NCBI GenBank assembly: GCA_027486835.1
Contig: JAIXOJ010000135.1
Span: 1-60,915 of the forward strand
DNA length: 60,915 bases
Source: Chitinophagaceae bacterium
GTDB taxonomy: Bacteria > Bacteroidota > Bacteroidia > Chitinophagales > Chitinophagaceae
Direction of reading: 5' to 3'
The notes under the pieces were generated by a model. It was not told the origin of the DNA, did no database searches, and saw only the letters and a list, made by a program, of their open reading frames with translations. Of this stretch, positions 21,101-26,009 are shown one piece after another (position 1 is the stretch's first letter; each line of letters starts with the position of its first letter). Made by a program: the position numbers and the translations under genes.

Positions 21101-23423
21101 TTACTTTGTTTTGAAAAGTTCCCGTTGTAGAAGCTGCGCCAAAAGAAAACGATGCTGCGGACGTACCATAATAAGCAGTTCCATCATAATAAATTACTCT
21201 AGTTGCAGAAGGCGTACCGGCAAAGAATAGATTATTATTAGAGGATGAGCCGTAACCCGTTAGAGCTGTAGAAGTACCACGTAAGGCAGCAGTGATACCA
21301 GTACCAGTCGGGGTACTTAAGTTAACTAAAATATTATTGTTTAATGTAACAGTTGGGAGAGTACTTGACATAAAAATGGCTGCGCTCGCAAAACCAGTAC
21401 CTGTACTTGTTCCATTTAGATATATCGTATTATAATAAATATTCATTGTTGAGGTTATAGCTCCACAAAAAATACCCGATAAATTCATTCCTGTACTAGC
21501 AGGAGTTGATAAATTTCCGATTAAGTTGTTATATACATTGAAGGTAGTGGCGGTAGAGGCCCCGAGATAAATACCCGAAACAGTTGGTGTGGTTCCAGTG
21601 GAACTTAAAGTGTGAATTATATTTTTTGCTATTGTAGATGTAGCAGTATATGCATTTCTAATTCCTATAACAGAAGCAGACCCTGCCCCAGAACTAGTAA
21701 ATGAAAGATTGTTAATATTATTTCCACTAAAGTTTTTTGCACCCGCAGTTGTTAAATTGTAAATTCCATAAATAACATTTGTAGATGCAGTATTTGAACC
21801 AGAAATTGTTAGATTATTAATATTATTGTTGGTCACATTTTCAATTACTGGTGCTGAAACATCGTAGTAAGCATAAATTGTAGATAAAGTTGATGATGCA
21901 TTATTAGGAATGGAAATATTTGATATTGTGTTGCCATCTACAGTAATAGTAGATGTACTACCTCTTATACAATGAATCGTACCAAAGCTGTTCAACAAGC
22001 TATTCCCAGTAATAGTGTTGCTGTTGGCAGTGAAGTTCGTAGAACTACCAGAATTGTAAATACCTTGAAACGTACAAGCACTTGCAGTGCCAGACGCTCC
22101 AATAGCGTTAGTTAGAATTTGATTACTATTTACATTGACATTAAGAGCTGTAGCTGAAGTTAATATACCAGTAAATGTAGCAGTAGTAGCGGTGGTATAG
22201 GTACAATTTTGTACGATATTGTTTGTAATAGTTACTGTATTTGAAGAAGCTGTTGAACCTGCTGCATTAGAAATTGCTGTAACAGCAGAAGTAGTTCCGC
22301 CAGCTTTTAAAGTTACTGTGTTGTTATCTATTAAAATATTTGCAGAAGTAGCAGTTCCAACCAATATGCCATTCAAGGTTGAGACGTGATTAACACCACT
22401 TCCATTATTGTTATTTATTACATTGTATCGAACTGTTGCACTCCATTGACTTGCTAAGTTGATACCCACTGCTAAAGTCGTAGCAGAAGCACCACCACCA
22501 TAATTGAGAATTGTATTTCCAAGACCACTAGAAGATCCTCCTACTAAATTATTAATATCCCCTAAAAATGTTGTGGCTGTAGGGGTTGGACCAACTCCAG
22601 AACTAGCAGCAAAGCCAGTTATGTTTATCCCTCCATTTCCATTATTGAATGTATTGGATTGAAAAGTATTATTGGAGTTTGTACCGTTTGATGCAAGGGT
22701 TCCTCCATTAGTAGGAGTTAAAGCAGTTGTTGCTGCTGCTGCAGTAGAATTCAGAACTTGGATTCCAAAAGAGCCATTTGCCATGGGACTAGATGCAGCA
22801 GCAAAATTGATTCTCTGCATATTGAAAGTACAGTTTTTCACAGTGTTCCCATTACATCCATCCCCAGCGGCTCGTTTAAAGAAGGCAATTCCATATTCCA
22901 TAGCTACAGTAGAACTCGCTGTATTTCCATCGGTGAAAGTTAGACCATCTATAGTTACACCATCCATACCACTAAGATATAACATACCATCTGGAGTGGC
23001 AGTTGGACCAGCTGATGTACCTACACCAGCGTTAATTACTGTTGCAGCACCTGATGCCTTTACTATCGTCAGCGTATTTGTAGTTGTAAAGACATTTGCA
23101 GTAGAAGTACTAATGTTGAAGCCTTTAACAGGTGCAGTTTCAGAACTACCGGCCGATAGAGTTGCAGTAACTGATCCACTCACGGCTGTTACACCATTTA
23201 AAGCTGTAACAAAATTGGCAAAACTTGTGTAAGATGATGCCAAATTAGGTGTTGTATTTGTTGCACCAGATATTGTTACGCCTATCTGTGCATTCGCCTT
23301 TTGCATTCCTGCTAAACACACCATACATAATAATGCAGATAGAACTCTTTTTCTAGTACTATTTCCTAGATAGGAAATAACATTCAACATTCCAATAGAT
23401 AATACGCTGTACACTTTTCTCAT
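9189..23423 (-). CDS. Giant modular T9SS-secreted surface protein (beta-helix, Ig-like, GEVED, FN3 domains)
   Basis: About 4,744 residues (ATG at 23423; a second ATG three codons upstream at 23432 is equally possible). The N-terminus is a long signal peptide with a hydrophobic run and ANAQ cleavage site near residue 46. Residues about 55-840 are right-handed parallel beta-helix repeats rich in NNT/GNTI turns, ending with NPDVGADEF. Then follow many Ig-like modules with SVxCxGxS starts; a GEVED-type domain near 2750-2895 (WIDYDRSGTFE); an FN3 domain near 3205-3290; two DVWYK pre-peptidase-like domains near 3550-3850; two FN3-like modules ending TTYYWKV; and a Por secretion tail in the last 80 residues (SVYPNPMVGKSVTVRL, GAYNISI). 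It should be exported by Sec, carried across the outer membrane by T9SS and attached or released, probably as an adhesin. Ser/Thr/Asn content is very high. Large internal duplications are listed separately. Confidence 0.92.
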   Translation of the reverse strand: MRKVYSVLSIGMLNVISYLGNSTRKRVLSALLCMVCLAGMQKANAQIGVTISGATNTTPNLASSYTSFANFVTALNGVTAVSGSVTATLSAGSSETAPVKGFNISTSTANVFTTTNTLTIVKASGAATVINAGVGTSAGPTATPDGMLYLSGMDGVTIDGLTFTDGNTASSTVAMEYGIAFFKRAAGDGCNGNTVKNCTFNMQRINFAAASSPMANGSFGIQVLNSTAAAATTALTPTNGGTLASNGTNSNNTFQSNTFNNGNGGINITGFAASSGVGPTPTATTFLGDINNLVGGSSSGLGNTILNYGGGASATTLAVGINLASQWSATVRYNVINNNNGSGVNHVSTLNGILVGTATSANILIDNNTVTLKAGGTTSAVTAISNAAGSTASSNTVTITNNIVQNCTYTTATTATFTGILTSATALNVNVNSNQILTNAIGASGTASACTFQGIYNSGSSTNFTANSNTITGNSLLNSFGTIHCIRGSTSTITVDGNTISNISIPNNASSTLSTIYAYYDVSAPVIENVTNNNINNLTISGSNTASTNVIYGIYNLTTAGAKNFSGNNINNLSFTSSGAGSASVIGIRNAYTATSTIAKNIIHTLSSTGTTPTVSGIYLGASTATTFNVYNNLIGNLSTPASTGMNLSGIFCGAITSTMNIYYNTIYLNGTSTGTGFASAAIFMSSTLPTVTLNNNILVNLSTPTGTGITAALRGTSTALTGYGSSSNNNLFFAGTPSATRVIYYDGTAYYGTSAASFSFGAASTTGTFQNKVSPRESNSFTETVSSTAGVFFQSLTGPATGTSTSFLHLVNSLNTRCEGGGIAISGITDDVDGNTRNASNPDVGADEFVGVSPAPANASLTVPSNVCTAGSGTVISVTPTTPSGTITSVTISYNNGTAAGPFAMTNSSGTYSYTIPEPTSGGTTVTWSITSSNSLSLSTTTIGSSYVYLPIAGAAATAAASVSPVCVGSSTSLSVSVKAPGGTAIVGTGTTLTTATTQPTAFCNRWASYRMQQLYTAAELQAAGLIAGNITAIAFNITSLGDAATNANFRVKIGNSALSALTAFVDTTTGFTTVYTPKTYTHTASGWQVITFDAPFNWDGTSNIVLQVVHDGANSTNNSITYYTSTVANTVAYTSTAATNSASLATTRLNTTFYGVAPVTPSSVSWSNGTGVIGTNSPLVISPSSTLTYTPTANISGCTISATGVSVTVNAITASPTNVTTSPQCGLPTYTITTEVSSPTIKWYAASSGGSAIAGATSLAYTPGTYTGGGATNTYWATVTDASGCESPRVACAAVANDPTAVTISPTGSQTTCVGTIVPISVTSTLSNYSSYIWSPSTNLYTNSSATTPYDGTTSTFTTIYYKRTSATSSPETITLTATGGGCTATATASFTVNANPVITSVTATPSSVCSGSTVSLAGAIFSQSTFNGARTAPANIGNTTPFSYGLVFDASSAFTLNSVDVFNGSTSSGTFVIQLQDNTGTVLQTSSTFTAPAGTGVIGTTTPYTAALGWSVPVGTAYRLLVTSGSASLVRESSLGGFPYALGSVGSITSGYISGTSTTYYFLYNWNITASTNASANYAWSWASTLTGPAIASGSSSSQIVTNATESNVTGTYTATATLNGCSGSLQSSVVTVKPLPSAPNASETSVQCGSGIPTVSVSSNTSNTPKSFSWYAASTGGTALQTSSSTTYSSSINATTTFYVTETVSGCESATRTPASVTVNSADGLTATASQTTGVCLGSSINLSVNQSGSTNNYVFTWTASPQVGSGVPSGGTSGSAITITPTASGTYTYTITGVDIDRGCTNTSTIQITVINPTAGITASATASASPICAGSSTNLSLVLTKNGSGTVGSGASTASTYDNPFNSSWSHTQQQILVKASELTAAGLSAGNITALSLFVTSGTTIMPDFSLGIQHTSATALSTLATTGFTTVYSNSTGVTPVIGTNTITFTNAFAWDGTSNILLKFCWGNSSTTATQSNTVTADATSYVCSVNAHNTTATSGSSICGSSTVYLTYSNRPKFTFSGNFAPTPSAYSWSDGSTVVGSTNPLTVTPSSTKTYTPTATISGCTIVGTGALVTVNALPTAPSAGTPSVQCGAGIPTVSVSSNTSNTPKSFSWYAAATGGTALQTDPSTTYKTSINTTSIFYVTEIVNGCESSRTAVSVTVNSADGLTAAASKTSGVCLGTTVDLSATKSGTTNTYVYTWTASPQAGSGISVSGTSGKDITITPTAAGTYTYTITGIDATLGCSNTSTVQVTVINPLVGASSSASVSVNPICSGSPTNLSVSVFAPGGTAIVGTGTSLTSATSQPTAFCNRWGSYRMQLLYTAAELQAAGLAAGNITAIAFDITSLGDAATNSSFRVKVGNTTLTALTAFVDTTSGFTSVFTPKTYTHTATGLQVITFDAPFNWDGTSNIVLQVVHNGANSTNNSTTYYTTTVANTVAYTSTAATNSASLSTSRLNTTFYGVGSITPTAFSWSDGTSVVGTTNPLTVSPTSTKTYTATSTVSGCPISSNGVAVTVNALPSAPTNNSTVSAQCGIPTYRATGAGSGSSYRWYTVSSGGTAIVGATSGDYIYTNYPVSAGVNSLWVSIVNASGCESARTQIDVTVSQPTAVNATINGHASTSTACFGQNITLAVSSSNTSYAYSWTSVTTGNGLPSGAGTSSTSNTSKVATPTATGTIIYTLTANDGFCTTISTLTATVNVLPSAASIDATNSQICTGGSTSVSVVAGTIASGPQTLPTYSCVTGSSLHSFTGTYVTNLTVGSLNYTTSSTTAYNVYGSASSPLVTLNAGSTYTISNTYAGSPYQVGVWIDYDRSGTFESTEYVEVLAYSTSNPANSSMSFTLPTSLTSGVTVLRIRTRTSSFASTDACTSFASGQTQDYVINVQGFDATGVTYLWSPGGATTSTINVTPSSTTKYTVTFTQNGCSNTADTTITVLPLPVKPTVSTPVSICGSTSKNLTLTNVASLTSNDIVKWYDASTGGNLLYTGVPYPTPTIFGSTTYYIEVTNGTCTNNGGRTAIALNYSTAPALTVNTGSTLCGVGTSIDGLSVTSTIGNYNSYVWSPVTNLYSNAGATTSYTGVSANTVYAKPSAAGTTTFTLTATNSTTGCVNTATRTVTVNATPTISVNANPTDILTGASSALSATVSAGTINWTIPPSTTSLSTASTYNTGALTSSTTYQATATSNGCTNSATVTVNVVGCAPPTIGTPTVSSNTAASIPFTGNLAALSYVYRYRVQGTTTWTTGSITASPISLTGLLGGYTYEIQVGSTCSGSTSNYSASTNFTLQNQPLNTYTIARNTNVSYSSIAQTGSPFTGWAINGTYPTDENTSGALTLPSGFNFRYQGKLISSLRANVNGYVVLDEGYTDQTSISSTAISVHPRCLAPFVADLVTAGNPGSGNSGNSSVILNSLNSSILYQISGTTGSRVLTVEWIGMEKFVNAGPNLNFQVKLYEGTNKIEFVYGDMWPYIGNTSTAWTYRLGISDYTSGSTYLNQQASQVLNFAQSTTVSNVWVPKANTSLSFTPGTTVQTYSASALTVTNDEPTTATDLLSVISSSGNLSSLPVGESTDFNASQTLNGYTNNNGLTNVNTNKAKSDVWYKITATSTTDSIFVRLLGSSNVDGKLELRDGTTYDLLNAVTTSSSANGATSTMSATGLTCVSACLPTSVGQVILARVINTGTAATTDNIIISAWTKAVPLVNDDCSGAIALTIGTPLSSGSTSNATVSANVPANCGGSTSAGDVWYKFTATSTYTNVSVVPGAGFNLGIELWNGGSGGGSCITNSTATTNRTCLTPTGAGQTRSQDLTTVVGNTYYLRVYSGASGGITPSTGFTITVSTPLPSCATGLVSLGTSRSAQVTTPLTWTAATNATSYSVVLADNSSYTSPIVNTTVSTTSYTVPANTFSAGTTYYWKVTAIGINGSATGCSSNTAQFSTLGSTPSCVSIVSPANGSSGSLASDGITFSWTAGSGNPTGYDVYLSTNQALVTTNSVSARIAQGIGVTSYNTLTNGISLLNGTTYYWKVNPVNSNGTNSGCAANSFTTRGNLIVSNTQSISGSYINVTVTSTGVATLSNALDVTGTLTVENGGTLILGNNTVTGTEVNIKTGANLSVGSTLGIAAVGSSTGNIRTNTRTIANGINVTYNGTAAQITGSGLPTSVNSLTINNNAGVTINSGSSTQLNVTGVLYLTTGTLTTNGLLTLKSTSIANSAVVAPVSGAVNGNVIVERYIPKGYRAWRDMSASVFNAGSIYNNWQEGGSYGNAGYGLFITGTTATTTSHGVDATNGLDQTVNSVKSAYNFSNAGVWTAVTNTKTTSLNPYTGYRVLVRGDRTFNLYTTPISTVGTTGMLLMVNSTALRATGRLITGNVVYTKTGVTNTVSGSTYNSASFGLNGTTDTSFSSVGNPYVAPIDWKNMYDNGRVVNLRPAYYYLDPTIGSSGAYVTYNAFTDVASNLATGARYIQAGQAIFVQNNASTSPSLTITEADKAISSTKTSVFGSTASRSKLAISLMKAEGSDWKKMDASVVVFDSRFSNDIRTEDAVKMMNNGENLAIVNKGQMLSIEGRQPAQAEDIVPLSLDKMTTSTYSLNIDASAYKAEGLDVYLADAFGNTTTALKTEANQISFQVDAANAATYANRFSILFKAAAKTATVTPIAAASLSVYPNPMVGKSVTVRLGSEAVAGKYVVTMYNSLGQKVHESIINHNGTNAGQLITTASKLVAGAYNISIQSADTNKVVATTTLAVE
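15960..18500 (-). repeat. Internal tandem duplication of Ig-like modules in the giant protein
   Basis: Two blocks encode nearly the same module pair. The segment with VQCGxGIPTVSVSSNTSNTP, then NSADGLTA, then TYTYTITG occurs at about 16630-17170 and again at about 17950-18500, a spacing near 1.3 kb. Each is followed by a jelly-roll-like module with the SAGNIT or AAGNIT and FxWDGTSNI motifs (16000-16560; a more diverged one at 17300-17900). Coordinates are approximate because boundaries fade. Confidence 0.75.
19950..20510 (-). repeat. Third copy of the FNWDGTSNI module in the giant protein
   Basis: This block encodes a module almost identical to that at 16000-16560: both contain PTAFCNRW, YTAAELQAAGL, NITAIAF, TPKTYTHTA and FDAPFNWDGTSNIVLQVVH. 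The two copies are 3.95 kb apart and clearly alike at the DNA level, which indicates fairly recent duplication or gene conversion. Confidence 0.8.
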
Positions 23424-23484
23424 AATTACCATTTTTTATCAACAAACAACTAAGGGTTGTAACTCCGTACTTTTTATTCTTAAT

Positions 23485-23510
23485 ACCCTGCTTGCGCAGG
23501 GTGTCTTTTT
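23485..23510. repeat. Hairpin in the 5' leader of the giant gene
   Basis: A 7-bp stem (ACCCTGC with GCAGGGT) and a 4-nt loop, 62 bp upstream of the giant gene start. On the + strand it is followed by TCTTTTT, so it can look like a terminator facing away from the gene; on the minus strand it would lie in the mRNA leader if transcription starts further upstream. Confidence 0.5.
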
Positions 23511-24644
23511 CTATTTTCGTTCCGATTATAAAGAGATCCAATATTCTATAATGGCTCTCCAATTTATTAAGTATCCTTTTTTGACACCTTTACTACACTT
23601 TTTCCTTTGGATAAGTGCATAATTTGTGTTACCCACAAAAGAGTTTGTACAGTGTGTTAGCGTTCTTTTGCCACCCATACTATTCCAGGAACAGGTAGGG
23701 CGACTCATTAGAACTCATTTGCAGCATCAGCTACTTTAGTACTTTTCTCAAAAAATTTATTCTAATTCCAGCCTTTGCGCAGTGGGGTTACTACTTCTCA
23801 GTGGACACGCAACTTAATGCAGATTTATGAAAGTAGTTCAGTTTTTAATTACATTTTAATTTTGTTAATTTAAATTGTATTATTAAAAGCCTTTGATTAA
23901 ATACTCTCTTAGGCAAACTTTTTTTGCTATTTACATACACTAATTTTATTTTAAAACCCTTTTCCATGAATGATTATAGACAAATTAAATTAACCCTTAA
24001 ATTAGGTGAACTATAATTTTTATCTCCTCGTTTTTCACAAAGAATTAGGAATAAAAATCTATCATCAATCTCATTTAAATTAATGCAATTTGATAAATCA
24101 TCTAGAGATTACGACAAGGCATGCGTTGAATTTCTTGGGGATTTCACTATTACTTATTAACTAAAAAAGACTACACAATTCATTCATTTCGAACATGAAA
24201 CGATTTCCTTTTTGTATGAGCAATTAAGCCTTTCATTGCACATTTTCTAAAAGATGCTCAAAGGTTTTAAATGGAATTCGATTTAAAGGGTCTTTTCAAC
24301 AAAAAATCAACAACTACAATTATCTCGGTTTTAAGTCCCCTACCTGATTTTTTGGGACTAACATTAGCTAGAAAATAGCGGCTTATTATAAATATGTTGC
24401 TATGTAAATGATGGTTTGTGAAAAACGCTAGTTTGTTCACCAAAGCAGAGTAACCGAGAAAGTCTTTATTACGCTTGATTCCACAGATGTTTTACAATGA
24501 ACTACAGTGTTTAGTAGCTCGGTGGTTCTCTGGGCAACTCTGTGAAATTGATACAAGTACCATCAAACTAATCTTTATGAAATGTACATGCGAAAAACTT
24601 TTATGCACCCATCCAACGGATTCGTTACGTTTTAACAACCTCGA
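23511..24644. other. Long intergenic region, no supported gene
   Basis: About 1.1 kb between the giant gene and pyrD. Short frames exist (for example a 16-codon ATG frame from 23966 and a 60-codon minus frame at 23526-23708), but none has recognisable protein features. The sequence is AT-rich and looks decayed. A CTCGGTGGTTCTCTGGGCAA segment with CTCTGTG at 24517-24543 resembles imperfect short repeats, but only one or two units are present. Confidence 0.5.
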
Positions 24645-24728
24645 ATTACTCAATCACGACGACTCATTACTCTATAATGACAGCTCATTTCTCTATCACG
24701 ACGGCATATTTCTCCACAATGAAACCTA
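24645..24728. repeat. 21-bp tandem array F (four units, meets the pyrD stop)
   Basis: Units at 24645, 24666, 24687 and 24708 follow the pattern ATTACTCAATCACGACGACTC, with ATTNCTC and the ACGAC block drifting. The phase is exactly 21 bp. The array touches the last codon of pyrD, whose stop is at 24726-24728, so the repeat ends where coding sequence begins. Confidence 0.65.
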
Positions 24729-25784
24729 ACTGCCTTTTAGCCATGCTTTACCTATTGACTTAACAATTCCCGGCCCACGGTAAACAAAGCCTGTCCATAC
24801 TTGCACAAGTGCTGCACCCAACTGTTTTTTTACAAGTGCATCTTGTCCACTGAAAATGCCTCCACTGGCAATGATGGGTACACTCCCTTTTAATTGCTTG
24901 TTCAAATACCCGAGAACGTCAGCACTTGCCGCTTTTAAAGGTAGGCCACTGAGCCCTCCTGCGCCGATTTGCTTGATTTTTTCATCGGGTGTTTTTAATG
25001 AGGATCGACTGATTGTGGTATTGGTGGCTACAAGGCCATCGATTTGTACTTCCTTGGTGAGTGTAATAATATCATCCAATTGGATGTTGGATAAATCGGG
25101 TGCAATTTTTAGGAGGATAGGTTTTGGATGCTGCTTTGTGTTATTGATGGCCTGTAATCGAGTGAAAATTTCAGCTAAAGCTGATTTTTCCTGCAATTCC
25201 CGTAAACCAGGCGTGTTGGGACTGCTCACATTCACTACAAAATAATCCACTACATCGAATAGTTCCTTAAAGCATACTTCATAATCCTTCCAAGCTTGGT
25301 CATTGGGAGTTTGCTTGTTCTTGCCAATATTGCCGCCAATTAACATTGGGCATTCATCTTCACGCATCAGCTGTTGTTGTTTCCAGACCCTAAGGCGTTG
25401 TGCTATACAAGCCACCCCATCATTGTTAAAACCCATTCGATTGATGAGGGCCTCGTCTTTAGGCAGACGAAACAAACGGGGGAGATCATTGCCCTGTTGG
25501 GGCAAAGGAGTTACAGTGCCGATTTCTACAAATCCAAATCCAAGGGCTTCTAACCCATTTAGGTATTGGGCATTTTTATCAAATCCTGCTCCCAAGCCTA
25601 CTGGATTTTTAAACTGCAAGCCCCATAGCTTTTGTTGCAAGGCTGGGTTTTTTATTTCGTAGCAACGATTAATGATTCGTTTACTCCAACTATATCTACA
25701 TGCAAACATCAAGCAGTGCATACTTAGGTGGTGGGCCTTTTCGGTACTTAGTAAAAACAATAATCGTCTTAGAATAGCATACAT
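24726..25784 (-). CDS. pyrD: Dihydroorotate dehydrogenase (quinone), class 2
   Basis: 352 residues. It catalyses the fourth step of de novo pyrimidine synthesis, oxidising dihydroorotate to orotate with FMN and passing electrons to quinone at the inner face of the membrane. The class 2 N-terminal helical extension (residues 1-40, for membrane and quinone contact) is present. Then come NPVGLGAGFDKNA (about 60-72), NRMGFNNDG, the catalytic-serine segment VNVSSPNTPGLRELQ near 185, and the FMN phosphate site SGGIFSGQDA near 310. Length is typical. The ATG at 25784 is the first in frame. It ends within repeat array F, and no hairpin terminator was found there. Confidence 0.96.
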   Translation of the reverse strand: MYAILRRLLFLLSTEKAHHLSMHCLMFACRYSWSKRIINRCYEIKNPALQQKLWGLQFKNPVGLGAGFDKNAQYLNGLEALGFGFVEIGTVTPLPQQGNDLPRLFRLPKDEALINRMGFNNDGVACIAQRLRVWKQQQLMREDECPMLIGGNIGKNKQTPNDQAWKDYEVCFKELFDVVDYFVVNVSSPNTPGLRELQEKSALAEIFTRLQAINNTKQHPKPILLKIAPDLSNIQLDDIITLTKEVQIDGLVATNTTISRSSLKTPDEKIKQIGAGGLSGLPLKAASADVLGYLNKQLKGSVPIIASGGIFSGQDALVKKQLGAALVQVWTGFVYRGPGIVKSIGKAWLKGS

Positions 25785-25873
25785 GGTGGCAAGGTTAGTA
25801 GTAAATGGTGAATTCTCCGTGTAATTGGCTTAGTTTACTTAGAAGAGCAACGTGCCTGTAAAATTTATCTACT

Positions 25874-25910
25874 AAAAAAGGCTGCCACATAGTAATGTGG
25901 GCAGCCTTTT
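25874..25910 (-). terminator. Terminator of the M1 peptidase gene
   Basis: A stem of AAAAGGCTGCC with ATGTGGCAGCC and a short loop, with T-runs at both ends; it lies about 100 bp beyond the minus-strand peptidase stop and before pyrD. Confidence 0.85.
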
Positions 25911-26009
25911 GATGATAAACTATTTGCTAGTGTTATTTCGACTAATTTATTTTATAACACTAAGAAGCGTTCCTACTAACAGAGATAAATTCAGTGCAGT
26001 TGAAACGTA

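Noticed and set aside
22672-23232. 186-codon + frame opposite the giant gene
   Set aside because: The minus strand gives a continuous T9SS protein with signal peptide; the + frame is a shadow of its Thr/Ser/Ala-rich codons.
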